This document shows positions 1-14,061 of a DNA stretch of 64,000 nucleotides, one piece after another. The translations under genes and the position numbers were made by a program. Position 1 is the first letter of the stretch, and each line of letters starts with the position of its first letter. This stretch comes from Apiospora phragmitis (taxonomy: Eukaryota; Ascomycota; Sordariomycetes; Amphisphaeriales; Apiosporaceae): the NCBI GenBank assembly GCA_038363925.1, contig JAQQWL010000008.1, positions 992,001 to 1,056,000 on the forward strand, given 5' to 3'. The notes beneath the pieces were generated by a model. That model was not told where the DNA came from. It did not search any database and was given only the letters and a program-made list of their open reading frames with translations.

Positions 1-3000
1 GGCCCCTTTCCTGTTGTTGGAGTATAGCTGATGCCCCAGTAATATATCAAAGTCTTTGCATGCTCGTGATAGGTTGTTAAAGTCACCCTCTCCTACGAAA
101 GAAGCTATGCACAGCACAAGCTCTGGTGGAAGTGACCCCATCTTGGACGTGACTAGTCGTCCGTAGGATGTGACGTAGCGGTTGGGGGCGAAAGAAAGAC
201 AACCAATAGTTCCAAAATGCGGAGTCTCGAAAATTTATGTCAGTTTGCAAGAAGTAGCAAAGGATCTGACAAGATGTTTTGGGTGTGAGTTATGTTCACC
301 ATATTGCTTGGCCTTGGCCTTGTAAAGGACTCGCCCAAGCCAGTCATCTCATCTCCGAATGAATTTGTAAGTTCCACTCGGAGAAAGATCTTGCAAAACT
401 ACTTCACTTGATGTATACACTTGCTTCGCAAGCGGGTTTTGTGTCCAAAGCTTACCGTGCATCATTCCAATCACTTTCGATTGGGACTGTAACCTATGGG
501 TTCTTATGTGCTATAAGCATTTTCTTTATATGGTCGGCCCACATTCTTTGGGAATAACCTCACCTAGCATTACCATCTCCCAAGTAGTCCAGTCATGCAA
601 TGGATGAGGACATTGGGATTTGTTGATGCTTGAGTCATAAGACCCCGAGTGGTTTCTGGTTGGACTTGGGGGTTAGAGGACGTCGAAGCCAGAAGATGTG
701 GTGGTTCAACCCAGTAACCTAGGAGGTATGTATGCCAACTGCACGTAATGATCTGGCTGGTTTGCGGGAAGCGTTTGGCACTTTGAAAGGTGCTAGAAAA
801 CTAGTCCCGCATCTTGGGCGGACCATCGAATACATACACATACAAGTGACGATTATCATCAGGGTTGAAGGCCAATGAAGGCTACCTTGCAGATATAAAG
901 TGCCAGTATCGTGACCAATCCCAGCTTGGTATAGGCATACCCAGTCCGAGATAGGTGCATGTGATGGGGATTTTTTATTTTTTAGAAAGAAAGAAAAAAG
1001 GCGGTCAGATGCATCGAATACCCTGAGTGGGGATGCCAGGCTGGACATACATGCAACCTGGCCTGCATAATACACACACATGTACCTACCCAATGGGACG
1101 GAGTAAACGCCGGATATATCTCGGACTCGCAGCACTCAAAACTGAGCAAAGTGGCTCTAAGCTCTGTCTGATTTTGAAAGAGAGAGATGGACAGATGGAG
1201 AGAAAGAGAAAGTATCAATAGTACCCATCCGATTGGTGTTTGTCAAACTGCGGTGGGAGACACGACTGGAGCCGCCCTGTGTGGTTTGCCGAAGCTGTAG
1301 GTACTGTACGAGGTATGCCCAACCAGCTTGAATTCCTGTCCAGTCGGCGGGAAAGACCTTGAAAACGGAATCCGGGGACAGGATCTGGTGGCTCCGCTTT
1401 GCAATTCCCGTGTCCCACTGCATGTGCCTGGGTAACGATACACCTCGCATGCTGTGCTGCATGCAGGAAACGAAGAAAAAGAAGGTTGGGTTTAAATGAC
1501 ATGTACATACATACAGCACTGACACTGGATGTAGGTTATGTAGTCGCCAACTCAAACAGCCCGATGCTTGGGGGTTTTTTTTTTTTCGGACAGTTTGATC
1601 AGCGCAACTTTGGGGCTGCCGCTGTCTACTCCGTACCAGGAATACACTTCTAGCAGTGCCGCGCTTATGGAGGTTAGGTAGAAGGCAGGTTCCTGTGACT
1701 AGCCGGGTAATATATTAGGTAGGCATAACATTGAGATAAAATGAGCAACTTGGTTAGCACTTCTAATAGTCAATCAATACAGTCGCATGAGGAGTCGACG
1801 TCCGTCCATGACCAGCCAGCCAGCTAGCAGGCCTGTCGCCCAATTGTCCATTTCATCACCAGCCATTTCATCAACAGGTACCAGCAGCCCGTCTTCTATC
1901 CCCAGCTATGGAGGCCACGTGAACGTTTTGTGTATCTTCAGGCTTACTCTACTGATACTATATATACTACATGGATTAATTACTAGGTGGAGGGAGAAAT
2001 GCATATGAGCACCTTTTTTTTTCGATGCTTCCAGCCCGTTTCCAAGCCCCGTGTAACCAACTGGTCTAGTGCTAGGGCCTGATAAGTCGACTCCATGCGG
2101 CGCGGCAAGCTGCGTCGCACCTTGCTCCCTTAAATAAAGAGCTGGCTGGAACTTTCCCAAGCGACTCCTCCCCGGGGCAAGCTGGCAGGAATCAGGATCA
2201 TGTAACCCGCTCTATCAGGCTGGCTGTAGAAAGTAGAGCACGCGTCGTAAATTTAAGCAGACATCCTTAGCTGCAGGTATTGGGGAGGCCAGGCCAGGAC
2301 AGGACGGGACAGGGGCCACGACGGTACCTAACGATGTATGTAAGGCGCCGAGCCGATAAATGGCAACGCAGTCCAGTTTTCCCATGTTCTAATTACAGAT
2401 CGTCCCAGAATTCCGTCCCTTTTCTTTCTTTCCGCCTGCCTCCATCAACTTCTCATCCTCCCGCCGTCTGACACGGTTTTTTTCACTTTTCTCTAACAGC
2501 AATAACTGCAAGCATTGCCGACGGTTTCACACCCTCCCCATCTCTGCATACACACTTGCTTATCCTGTAATCTTACGACTCGCTACATCACTCACATCCA
2601 CCCGCTCCGTTCGCTGGTAAGCTGCCTTGAAAGAAGGGATCGATTACTATTCTCCCACCTTCCTGCCTGTCCCTCAGCTCTGCTACGCACTTTAGCTTCC
2701 ACAGACCTCAGACTCGGAGGAGCAAGCCTCGCGCCACCTGAGTCTTTCCTCCACGAATCTAAAACTGAATCGATGCTGGTTTTCCCCAACCGAACTGGGT
2801 CTCAAACCTTTTCCTTCGACGGATTTACATTTTATTTTGCGAACATTGGCCCTGGAAAGCCGACGGAAGAAAGCAGGCCGGGTCACTGTGGTGTCAAAAC
2901 CCCTGACTGTGCTGTCTTCGCATTTCTGCTACCTCACCACCATACAACCGACGCGAGTTTCACGCATCTGTTCTATCCCGGAACTCGAAGACGGTCTGTC

Positions 3001-3045
3001 TTGCCTTGAGCCCGGTCTCAGAGAGCTCCTCAGCCAATCGACAAG
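1..3045. other. Left-edge region without a supported gene
   Basis: No reading frame here looks like a conserved protein. The last few hundred bases before the gene at 3046 are pyrimidine-rich and probably hold its promoter and 5' leader. A long open frame at 2515-3009 starts at TTG and has no recognisable content. A run of T (about 1574-1586) and one copy of the 9-mer TACTCCGTA (1628) are the only local oddities. Confidence 0.6.
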
Positions 3046-4068
3046 ATGAAGGGCCGTCCCATTGACCAGCTCGTTTACGAGTACATTTTCACGAAGCCCC
3101 GTGCTTCCGACCCCCAAAACTTCCACGCCCTGCTCCACCGTCACCTCATCCTCGAAGTCCGCCAGGAAGTACACTCGTTCTACGGCCACCTGGACACGCA
3201 GGAAGCTAAGTACCCGGGCTTGGACTATTGCCACCCCATCCACCGCATAAGACTCAGTCGCTGGCCTTGGCACCGACGACTGTTCCGGGCGTTCGAAGGT
3301 TTTCGGTTGACAAAGTCCGAGATCTCCAACTTGACAAAATGGGAAGGAACGAAGTGGGCAAAGGAGCGGTTCGAACGCGACTCCGGTATCACTATCAGGG
3401 ATACTGCGGATGAAGGCATGTCCGCGTGGGTGCCACCCGAGAATAGACCGACTGCCGCAACTACTTCCCCGAGCGAAGACCGGACCGAAGAAGTAGAAGT
3501 GGAAGCGGGAGACACCACCGAAAACGCGGATGATGACATGGAAGGCGAGGAGGACAGCGATGGCGAGATGGAGTCGATAGGTATCGCTCTCAACCAGCGC
3601 CTTCTGGAGCGAACGGCGCGCCGAGAGGCCGGTGCCGATACTTCGGAGCCCCTTGACGAAGAGTGGGAACAGTGGTTGAAGAACGCCATTGACTCCGGGA
3701 GCTCCTTTCCTCTCGGGCCAGACGATGCAGTCGCCCATCCTCGCCCGCTCACATCAGCTTGTCCGATGTCCCACTTCCTGAATGCCGCTCGAGCCGGACA
3801 ATGGAACGCCGTGCCCCCACCTTTCCGTGAGCTTATACGACGCACTTTGGCGAGCGAGGCGGCTGCGGGAGACGCGGGCATGCCCCCATTAGAACCCGGC
3901 TCCCGGCAGAACTCGGCGCCATTGGCACAGCGAAACCCCGTGCCGTTGACGGAAGCAGCCCCATGGCGACGCACCGTCGGTAATCTACGACTTCCTGTCG
4001 GCGAGGCCGGCTCTGGCACAAGCTCCGAGACTGTGCGCCTTATCCGTACCGCCCAGCCTAATGCGTAA
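3046..4068 (+). CDS. Conserved fungal protein of unknown function
   Basis: Single-exon gene of 340 residues starting at an ATG. The first 130 residues are compact and conserved-looking, with an HxLLHRHLILEVRQEVHSFYG-like helix, the stretch HRIRLSRWPWHRRLFRAFEG (about 65-85) and a block NLTKWEGTKWAKERF (about 99-113). I recall this pattern from uncharacterised proteins across filamentous fungi; no function is known to me. From about residue 125 the protein becomes acidic and Ser/Glu/Asp-rich (a run of EEVEVEAGD and DDDMEGEEDSDGE types), then proline-rich and probably disordered. There is no signal peptide or membrane segment. Codon use favours C in third positions, as in the other genes. The long pyrimidine-rich leader fits a constitutively expressed fungal gene. 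Confidence 0.85.
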   Translation: MKGRPIDQLVYEYIFTKPRASDPQNFHALLHRHLILEVRQEVHSFYGHLDTQEAKYPGLDYCHPIHRIRLSRWPWHRRLFRAFEGFRLTKSEISNLTKWEGTKWAKERFERDSGITIRDTADEGMSAWVPPENRPTAATTSPSEDRTEEVEVEAGDTTENADDDMEGEEDSDGEMESIGIALNQRLLERTARREAGADTSEPLDEEWEQWLKNAIDSGSSFPLGPDDAVAHPRPLTSACPMSHFLNAARAGQWNAVPPPFRELIRRTLASEAAAGDAGMPPLEPGSRQNSAPLAQRNPVPLTEAAPWRRTVGNLRLPVGEAGSGTSSETVRLIRTAQPNA

Positions 4069-5240
4069 AGAACGTACCCGGTCATTGGTACTCTCGGCGG
4101 CAAACTGGCAACAACGGTCTTCTTCGTACTTGTTCCTTTCTATCAGATACCCCAGACCCCCTTTACATCTACTTTCAGTGCGTGGACATTGGAACGTACA
4201 TACTCTTTTGCGATCTTGACGATCGTACACCATCTATTCATCAATAGGGTTAACACTAGAATTACATGGCGGCGCCTATTTGTCCTACCTGGCCCTCCGG
4301 CTTCTCAATACCGACGGGAGCAGGTTAGCGTTGGGCACAGCGAGTCTATTCAGAATGGGCGACCATCGTCGTGATCTCCTACGCAAGACAGGAAAAGGGC
4401 GTTGCAATAACTTTTGTTTTTCTACATTTACGGATGCGGCGGAGGTTGTTTTCCAATTAGTAGGCGTGTTTTTTGATGTTTTTTAGTTACTACTCATAGA
4501 ATAGCGGCGTTGGTAACGAATTGTATGAAACAAATGAATTAAAATGGCTTAATCCAGCAGACTGGATGTCCTTTCGAAGTTCAGGGTGAATCTTGTGCGA
4601 TTATAGGAGTGTCATCCATCCCTGCTGCGCACGTTAATCTTGGCATTACATGTATTACTCGTCCGGAAGCTTGGCTACGTGGACGCCCTGAACAAGCGAG
4701 TAAGTAGTTCAGGCAGGACATGAGAAGTGGAGGTCTTGTTAGCATGGTTTGGGACGACTGAAGCCCCGGAAAGTTGGACTCTCGCATTTGATCCCGCCAA
4801 ATTTCTGGAACCCCCGAGTCTCGCAAAGTCACGAGAGCTATCAGAGTTTAGGCATTGCCGAGCCATTGCTCATGTGTAAGGGGGTCTACGATGGCTTGGG
4901 CACATTAACTGAGTCGTCGTACTGAAGCGGTCCCTACTAGAAAGAATATGTACTTTGGTATCTGTGTATATATATTTTAGGTATAGTGCAATAGTGGTAT
5001 TAGATACCTTGATGCCATTTCCAATGCAAAAGCTACCTGAACGCCGAGCCGGCCAGCCTTGCGACGCCTTTTTCTCCATAATCGACCAACCAAACCCTTG
5101 TAATGCGCTTACGCTTCGCTCCCCTAACGCCCAATTTTCATTGCCTTGTTGGCTCGTTTCTCTGCGTGGGTAAGGCTTCGTCCGTGTCTCAAAAATAGAT
5201 AATCATATCATGCGGCTATCGGAACCTCGTGCGACCCCCC
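4069..5240. other. Convergent intergenic region
   Basis: Separates the plus-strand gene ending at 4068 from the minus-strand GCN5 gene ending at 5241. It should hold both 3' ends. No coding signal was found on either strand. Confidence 0.6.
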
Positions 5241-6825
<1,585 letters not shown>

Positions 6826-7399
6826 GAAGGCATCTGGAAGCGGCGTCGGGTTACTTGGATGCGCTTCGTGGTTTGCGACACGACTTCAGGGAGAGCATGC
6901 AGATACGTAAGCGGGACCGGGTGAAACGCGTGGAGGTAAATCCGCTAAGGCTGATGATAAGCGCGGGACAGAGACGCGGAAAGAATTGGAGGAACCAGGG
7001 TTGCTACGGTTGGAGAGTCTGGAAACTCCGGATTACGGCCAATCAATCTTCCCAGTGTATCTAGGTACCTTATCAGCTATCAGCACTGAGCTGCGCGCGC
7101 CGCATCCCAACCCGAACTTACGCAGGCGCGATTGCGATCCATCCAGGTACCCATGGGCAAGTACCTACCCTGCAGCAAGCATGCATTGAATTGAAGACAG
7201 CTCAAGCTTCTGGCATTCGATGATAATCAGAAGCTTGTGTCACGACCAACAAACTTCCACCTTCACCATCTCCCACGAATTCTTGAAAAGCAGCAGCCTT
7301 CAGTGTCCTTGCATCCATTTGACCTGCAAGCACAGAACCTCCCTTTCAAACGGCCTTTCCGCGCCCCTCGTTACTGCGGCAATTCGTCTGTCGACATTC
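6826..7399. promoter_or_regulatory. Divergent promoter region between GCN5 and OST5
   Basis: 574 bases between the start codons of the minus-strand GCN5 gene and the plus-strand OST5 gene. It must contain both promoters. No specific element can be named with confidence; a C/T-rich stretch lies just before the OST5 start, as is common in fungal promoters. Confidence 0.5.
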
Positions 7400-7762
7400 A
7401 TGGATTCTCAACTTCGCGAGATCTGGGCCACTGCACCTGGCACTCCATTTCTGCCTACGGTCGGAAAAGGCACCCAATTCACCGTCGGCTTTAGCCTCTT
7501 GCTGTTTGGTGTTGCGTTATTTGGAGGTTTTGCTCTCAGTATGCCCACCTTGTCTCCTTCTATTGCTGTTTGTGTCGCTCTGCAATTGCTAACATGTACC
7601 GATCTAGACCGATCGTTCATCAACATCCCACTTCTCGGTGTCCCAGCTTCGGTGGCATTAGCGTATGTCCCTACTCTACGCATCTGATCACCCACGACCA
7701 TCTAACGCATTTTTAGGGTCGGAACGGTCTACATGTTTTGCGCGGTGGGAGTTTACGTCTAA
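7400..7762 (+). CDS. OST5: Oligosaccharyltransferase subunit OST5
   Basis: Small subunit of the ER oligosaccharyltransferase that transfers the dolichol-linked glycan to asparagine. Three exons, 7400-7538, 7608-7662 and 7717-7762, join in phase to 79 residues, the size of the family (yeast Ost5, human TMEM258). The protein has two hydrophobic helices (about residues 27-46 and 52-75), a short polar N-terminus and the characteristic C-terminal end with GVYV right before the stop. The first intron carries a GCTAAC branch site and the second a TCTAAC site. The start is the first ATG that opens the family-like N-terminus. It lies 187 bases upstream of RAD1 on the same strand. A second subunit of the same complex, SWP1, is 47 kb away in this window. 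Confidence 0.9.
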
Positions 7763-7949
7763 GGCTTAAAGAAGAAACCCATAAGAAGAGGCATCGCGAA
7801 GTCGAGAACGTCCTGGGCCTGTACCATAGAGGATTTAAGGCGCACAAAATCTGCTTGAACACCACACTGATTCGTAATTCTCGACTGGAAAAGCTCCTGA
7901 GACCCTTTGGCTGAACCCCGTCGATTCCGCCCCTACTATCCTTCACACA

Positions 7950-8999
7950 ATGGCGTCCTCCGTACGATCGGGCTCCCCGCAGCCACCATTATTCAAGGCC
8001 ATCGCCAGCTCGACCAGACAAATCTACCAGCTGCTAAAGTGCATCAGCTTCACAGCAAAAGTCCACGTCCAGATCACACAGGATGGCATTCGGTTTGCCG
8101 CCGACCATTCCCGGGTCATGCAAGGTAGGATCCCTATAGGTGGATGTTTGTTCAAAGTCCAGGAATAGTAGCCTAACCTTTTTTCTACTTCTCTTGTAGG
8201 CGTAGCGTTCTTGGACAAGGAGCTGTTCACTACTTATACCCTGAATTTGGCGGAGAACGAGGACGGAGCGCTCCCCCAATTCCAGATCAACCTAGCAGCG
8301 TTTCTGGAGGCCCTGCAGATTTTTGGAGCATCAGATGTGGCAGCCAAGCAGGCCAAATCAGAGGCAGAGCCCTATAGAAGCAACTTACGGAACTACCGGC
8401 CTGATGCCTTCAGCCACCAAACACTTGGGGTACCGGGAACATGCTGCCTCCTTTACGAAGAGGATGGCTCACCCCTCAGCATCATTCTTGAAGAGACAGG
8501 GGTGAAGACTCGTTGTAACATGGTCACTTATACACCCGAGCAGCCGGATGATATACCGTTCGACCGTGATGATCTCGCTTTCAAGATCATCATGCATTCT
8601 AAGTGGCTCCTTGACAGTCTGTCAGAACTAGCACCCATGTCGCCCACGCGAATTACCATCAGTGCTTCGCCAAACGCACCTTTCTTGGCTCTGTCCAGTG
8701 GTGGAGCATTGGGTAGCGCAAGTGTCGACTTTACCAGTGGCCGCGACCTCCTCGACACCTTCACCATTGACACGAAGTGGACGCAAAGCTTCAAGTTCGA
8801 CTTGGTCAAATCTGCCACTGAAGCAATGCGTGTTGCAAGTAAGGTCAGCTTCCGTGGAGACGGGCAAGGCGTGTTGAGCCTACAGTTTATGGTGGAAGTG
8901 GAGGGTGGCACTACCAGCTTTCTTGATTTTCGATTTGTACCTTACATTGCCCAGAACGACGACGACGAAATGGACACTGATGAGGAGGAAGAGGACTAG
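7950..8999 (+). CDS. rad1: DNA damage checkpoint clamp subunit Rad1 (9-1-1 complex)
   Basis: Two exons, 7950-8124 and 8200-8999, give 324 residues, normal for the Rad1/Rec1/Rad17 family. The protein is one member of the Rad9-Hus1-Rad1 heterotrimeric clamp that is loaded on damaged DNA and activates the ATR-type kinase. It has the duplicated sliding-clamp fold: an N-terminal half beginning LFKAIASSTRQIYQLLKCI and a C-terminal half with the conserved region KIIMHSKWLLDSLSELAP. The tail is acidic (DDDEMDTDEEEED), as is common in fungal members. The donor follows MQG and the acceptor is a standard TTGTAG. No frame problems are seen. TDG and RAD2, two further DNA-repair genes, lie in the same window, but there is no evidence of co-regulation. 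Confidence 0.92.
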
Positions 9000-10784
9000 T
9001 TGGGACACAATGGCCACTTGTAAGCTTGGCAGGGCTTGACTCAATGGTTAATATTCCGGCCCTACCTAGCTGGAGCGGTATCCTTGGGCGTCACTCAGCG
9101 ATCCATTCGATTGGCCGGTTCTTCTCAAACCCGCAAAATGCAGCAAATTGGCTGATAGTTGACCACTACGTTAAGAGGAACAACAGCCCACACTCCCATT
9201 TTAAGATTAGACAAGAACTTGACCCTATATCTCCCTATGTGACTCTCGAAGTAGCCACTGACGGTGTTCGGCGATACCTGTTACGTGTCTCACTGCAGTG
9301 GCCGTTAAGTTCACGGCAACACCAAGCCACGGAATCGTCATCTCTGCGCCATCGAGGCCACGGGGATCGCACTTTGCCCCGAATGGAAAACTGCAGCCCC
9401 TCTCTCGTCATCGACCACCTTTCGTATATCCTCGTTGCTTCAGTGTGTGGCCTGGGCTTACAGCATGTGCCCTTATTCTGCCGTAGTATCGTTAGAAAAG
9501 GCTGAAAGGCTAGGTCGACGCCAACGATACGCCATGTTAAAGGCGCGCACTAGCTGCGAGTCATCCTCTAGCCCAGCTGGCCGGTGGTCGCTATTATGTT
9601 CCAATGTCTGAAGTCTGGGGATAATCGATATTTTCCCGCTATAAGCCACTTATGTAGTATCGTGTAAGTTTCAATGCATTGGTCGGAGCGAAAGAAGCAA
9701 TTGTGAGATCTGTCAGCTAATAAGCCGCCTGTGTGTCGATTATCATAGATGGCTGCATGGAAACAGAGCGCGGTGATTGCGTGGTATCACTAGCAACTTA
9801 CATACAGCTGAACCCTGAGACCTTTTAGCCAGCCGGGCTAGCCCAACAGACGGCGGGACAATAGAAGCTGAAGGGGCCATGCCGTTTTGAGAGCACCTCA
9901 ACCCACGCAAGGCTACTTTCTTCGGTAGCTTTTGAGGGGGCTAGTCCATCAACGATTTGCTTGCTCCGGCTTCAGATTGGCTGGCGATGGTGATGACAGT
10001 GGCGGCATGCGCGCCACACATTTGGAGATGCCAGAAGCACCAGTACCGACAGCGCGGGTGTCTGCCACTAGGAATCCCTCTGGGTCGAACTTGCGTGTCT
10101 TCCGATGGAGCTGGAGACATATAAGGCCTTTCGAGATGTGTCCGTCGGATTGGATATCCTCCTTTGGGCGTTGGCGACGCAAAGGAGGCGTTCGACTCCA
10201 TGGTCCTCATTTGGCCATTGCTCGCCGTCTTCTTTCGAATTGGTCTAGGCCCAACGCTTGTCCTCGAACGCCGGATGAGAGGGTGGAGGAACTTATTATC
10301 ATACTGACTAGGAGGAGAACAGCGACTATTACGGGCGTTCGAGATCGTTGACCTTCTTCTGATGGATGTTCAGCTGGGGTTGGGTATTAGCTAGTGAGGC
10401 TCTCTTGTCTGAGACTTGGTCCTCTCCAGTGGCGATCATTGGGCAGATCCCACTTCCTCATGGACTCCCTTGCCTTGAACTCAAATAAAGAGTACTGAGA
10501 CTCCTTATATTGACCGACAATGGCGTTTGTTTTCCTCCCTATCTGGGCGAATCTTTCTTCTATTGTTTGATGCATGTCAATGAAATAAAGAGACTCCTCG
10601 AAACCTAATCGGATATATGATAACGGCTATATCCCCTTAATATCCAACATCACACACAACTTACATCGGTTAAGATCAGCACAGTATACCCGTCTTAAGA
10701 AGTAGCCTACTTCTAAACGACCAGTCTTCTCGCTCTCGACCCTCCCTCGAAGTCTACCTACCAAATACCCATCTGCACATCAAC
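9000..10784. other. Intergenic region without a supported gene
   Basis: Several open frames of 60-160 codons occur on both strands (for example 9932-10351 plus and 10387-10575 minus). None shows a domain, a signal peptide or biased codon use that I can support. The minus-strand frame 10387-10575 has an ATG and a Lys/Glu/Gln-rich, protein-like composition and might be an exon of an unrecognised gene. Confidence 0.5.
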
Positions 10785-11015
10785 ATGTCCGGAACCTCAT
10801 CGGATCAATACGGGGCCAGTCCTTCGGGGTTCGGAGCTTTCCTATGCAATTGCATCTTTGCCCTGTTCTCAAGCAGTCTCCGGAGTGATCCAGACAATAG
10901 CCCGGCGCCGATGCCTGAGAAGAAATACATCCACGTCCCGCAGAACGCAGCGGCCGGCTTCCTCCGCACTGCGACCTCTCGCCAGATGCGCAAGAACAAC
11001 GAGATCCTGGTGTGA
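10785..11015 (+). CDS. Small 76-residue protein, unrecognised
   Basis: Intact ATG-started frame of 76 residues preceded by a C-rich, A/C-ending leader typical of fungal start sites (CATCAACATG). It contains a short hydrophobic stretch with cysteines (FLCNCIFALFSSSL, about 18-31), which could be a membrane contact, and a polar basic C-terminus with KKYIHVPQNAAAGFLRTA and RQMRKNNE. I do not recognise a family. The C-terminal half has the look of a conserved short fungal protein (charged, no low complexity), which is why I list it. There is no intron and no close neighbour: the nearest genes are RAD1 1.8 kb upstream and the 16 kb gene 5 kb downstream. It could be a chance ORF. Confidence 0.5.
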   Translation: MSGTSSDQYGASPSGFGAFLCNCIFALFSSSLRSDPDNSPAPMPEKKYIHVPQNAAAGFLRTATSRQMRKNNEILV

Positions 11016-13383
11016 TAGAGGGCCAACTGGTCGCTCCTATCACCGGCAGTGTCGGGTCGGCACCGATTCACACCCTTGCCGGTCGAGAATATATTTTCTT
11101 CCTTGTACATACGCACGTGATGGGAACCTCTTCTTCTTCGCCGGTTCCCTCCGTGAGACGGGCTTCCCCTCACATACATAATATCCCATTTCGATATAGG
11201 CTGTGTTCCTAGGTGGATAGCCTTCCAGGACGGTGCAGGGCAATACTCGGAGTTTACGGTTCAATCATAATGATGGGCAGTCTTGATGAGACTGGATGGC
11301 CGCCGGCTGCAAAGAGGAGTTCCGGAAATAACGGCCATTCTGGTACGACGCGCCACATAAAAGCAGAAACTGGTAATAGGATTCCAGCTGCGATCTAGAC
11401 CGTCGCCAGGATCAACCCATATGGAGGGGTTTTGGGAATACAAGATGCGTCTGTTAGACGGGTTTGGGTTCATATATCAAGAGGAATGTTACGTCTTTCC
11501 TCCGGGGCTTAGGTGTTTGGAGTAAATACTTACATAGTATCTTCGGAGTCGGAGGAGCCAATGGGAGTCCAGGGGAGTCTATTTTGTTGGCTGGCTGGTG
11601 TGGGTGGTACAGATGCAAACATACTCTCTCTGTCATTCGATCTGCTGTTGGTACCCCTGCATCTGGTTTGGGGTTGGATATCCTAATACGTTCATACTTG
11701 GATGCTCTGAGCTTGTCACAGGCAATCATGGAAACGTGTTTCGCCACCAATAAGGACATGTCCTCTGGAATGCGTCGATATATCTTAATACAACCTCGGC
11801 ATGCCTCAAAGCTATGGAAGGAATTAAATCAAGTCCACCACTATGTTACTGCCCACATGATAAGAGTGATATGAATGCGTTACAAGTTGGACATCCGAAT
11901 CCGAATCCGAATTTAGATATACTAGAACGCGAGGCGAATAGGCGATGCCATAGCCAGGATATGTGGTCGTCCGTAACACTACACACAATGATACTATACC
12001 GGAACTGACCTGGATCTGTACCGAGTCTCTGCTGCCTGGAGTTTTCAATTTTCACTCCGTGGACCATTTGTTCGGGGATATCCCATTTGCGCTCCTCGGA
12101 GCCGGCCCTTGGAATCACATGGAATCACAGCTGATACTTACAAAACCAAGTATTTGCAACACAGCTTCCCTTGTTGTGGCGCGTATACAGAAAAACCGGG
12201 CAGCGCCGCCATCACCAGTCGCGAACCAACAACCAGAACCAAGCAGGACGCTTAAAAGATGAATCGTCCGAGGATACTTAGCTGCTATTCTTCGAAATAT
12301 GTGCCTTTCAGTGGAAGACTGTCCTTTCTTTTCTTTCCACGCCGAGGCTGAGAAACCGCGCTCGCACTCTATGCCTGAGCTGAGCTGCCTGCTCGCCTAG
12401 GACCAGCGCCGTTGAGCTGAGATCTAGATGCAAAGAGCGAGGCTTTCAAGCCATTTCCGAAAACAAGCCATTCTCTCAAGGGCCGAATAGGAAGACACAC
12501 TCAGCCCAGGCAAGTCGTGCGACCGTGATCGATGACCGCACACCACACTCCTTGCTCTAAAGAATAGCCCCCAAGGAGGCGCCTGCCCTGATCAGGTTTG
12601 GCAGCAGCCTGGATCCAGCGCAGGAACGCAAGAACTGCTGTGGCTCTCAGAGTCGACCTCACGCCGGCGCCACCACCAACAACCACAAACCACCACAGGA
12701 GAGTGACTCCTTCTCTACCTTCAACTGAAACATATTGCAACGGCGTTAGGCGCGTTGCTGACAGATTGCATCCGAGAGTAATGTCGAAGTCATCTTTGCT
12801 CCCACGTGCCGATTCTAGGAAGAAAAAAAGGCTTGGCCTCGACCCCCAATCTTGAGATGGCGGCGTCTTTGTTGCAGCACTACGTCGACGGACATAGTTC
12901 TGCCAGGAATGGGAAGGGTTGTTAGCTCAGCTCGGAATCCTTTCGATCGCGGCCTTGACTACAGATAAGCTCCCCCTTCTCTCCACCGCCCCCAGGGCCC
13001 CCATCCCCGCGTGTTTGCATGGCTTCGTTCCTGAGCTACGAGCAATACAGGATCGATCAGCCGGTTAGGGCTGCAGCCCGTAATGTGTAAGCAGAGGGTG
13101 GGATTTTGCCCTCTGATACGGCAAATACGAACGACGTCCTATAGACGTCTCAGACTCATCAGCAAAACGCATAGGCAACAATGGATCAAGACATCTATCA
13201 ACACCCCAACCCCCCACCCCCCACACCCCTTCCTATGGAATCAGGAGAAGGATCCCGGGGCGATGGATCAACAAAGACTGACCTAACGTAAATCGGGTGG
13301 CCGCTTGGAATGGGCTGATTAGTTTCCCTGCACTTCTCCCATGAAGACGCAGGCACAAAGAGGTGGCTACAAGCAAGCAAGGA

Positions 13384-13411
13384 TGTGTGTGTGTGTGTGT
13401 GTGTGTGTGTC
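13384..13411. repeat. (TG)n microsatellite
   Basis: An uninterrupted TG dinucleotide run of about 14 units inside the gene-poor region, ending at the sequence CCGATTTTGG. It is a simple repeat without other visible function. Confidence 0.95.
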
Positions 13412-13521
13412 CGATTTTGGGGTTACGATCACTGCGGCCTAGCTGAAGCTTACATGTCTTGTCTGTCTTTTGCCCAGAGAAGTAGGCAAAACCTGCCTTG
13501 CCTGGGAATCGCGCTTAGCGG

Positions 13522-14061
13522 CTACCAGCAACACCCCTGGGCACGCGCATAGCGACTGGTTGGTGCAAAACCGGCTCTTCTCTCGACGGCAATGGCAATG
13601 ACCTGGCCGTCTATCTTGCTCATCTGTCGGTGAGAAAGGTAGCTTGATGCAACGCTACCCCCGAGTTTAAACGCTCGCTTTTCTAAATATGTCATCTCAG
13701 GATCATGTTGCTGTAGCAAAAAGAAGATTTCTTTCAGCATTGGGGTAATGACCAGTACATAATATGATGTAATATGTTTCTCGTCCTCTCGCGAGGTATT
13801 TTGGTTTCCTAATTCGAGCAGTTGTGCCGTGCCGCGCTGACGCGCGTGAGATTCGGCAGCTATTGTCCTAAAACGGGCCCAAACTCCCAGCGGGGGTCCA
13901 ACAAGATGGAAAAACAAGCGAGACTCTGAGCTGACCAGTGACGTTGGCCAGCTGATGATCATACTGGGTAATATCAAGTCAGCATGATGCCCAAGGGTTT
14001 TAGACGCCGAACTGTAAAATGATATTGGGGTATTATCTATTTCAGATACGCGGGGTGGCAT
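13522..14061 (-). CDS. Doubtful 179-residue open frame
   Basis: Starts at a true ATG and runs 179 codons. The composition is globular rather than low-complexity, with a hydrophobic middle (YYVLVITPMLKEIFFLL) and a charged C-terminal third. I recognise no family, see no signal peptide, and codon use lacks the strong third-position C preference of the secure genes. A frame of this length is near what chance gives in 64 kb of both strands. Listed only because it is the longest unexplained frame in this region. Confidence 0.2.
   Translation of the reverse strand: MPPRVSEIDNTPISFYSSASKTLGHHADLILPSMIISWPTSLVSSESRLFFHLVGPPLGVWARFRTIAAESHARQRGTAQLLELGNQNTSREDEKHITSYYVLVITPMLKEIFFLLQQHDPEMTYLEKRAFKLGGSVASSYLSHRQMSKIDGQVIAIAVERRAGFAPTSRYARAQGCCW

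Noticed and set aside
2515..3009. 164-codon open frame just upstream of the gene at 3046
   Set aside because: It starts at TTG, has no protein-like motif and is explained by the C/T-rich leader, which lacks stop codons in that frame.
12920..12945. TTAGCTCAG sequence resembling a tRNA A box
   Set aside because: No matching B box or acceptor stem follows at the right distance.
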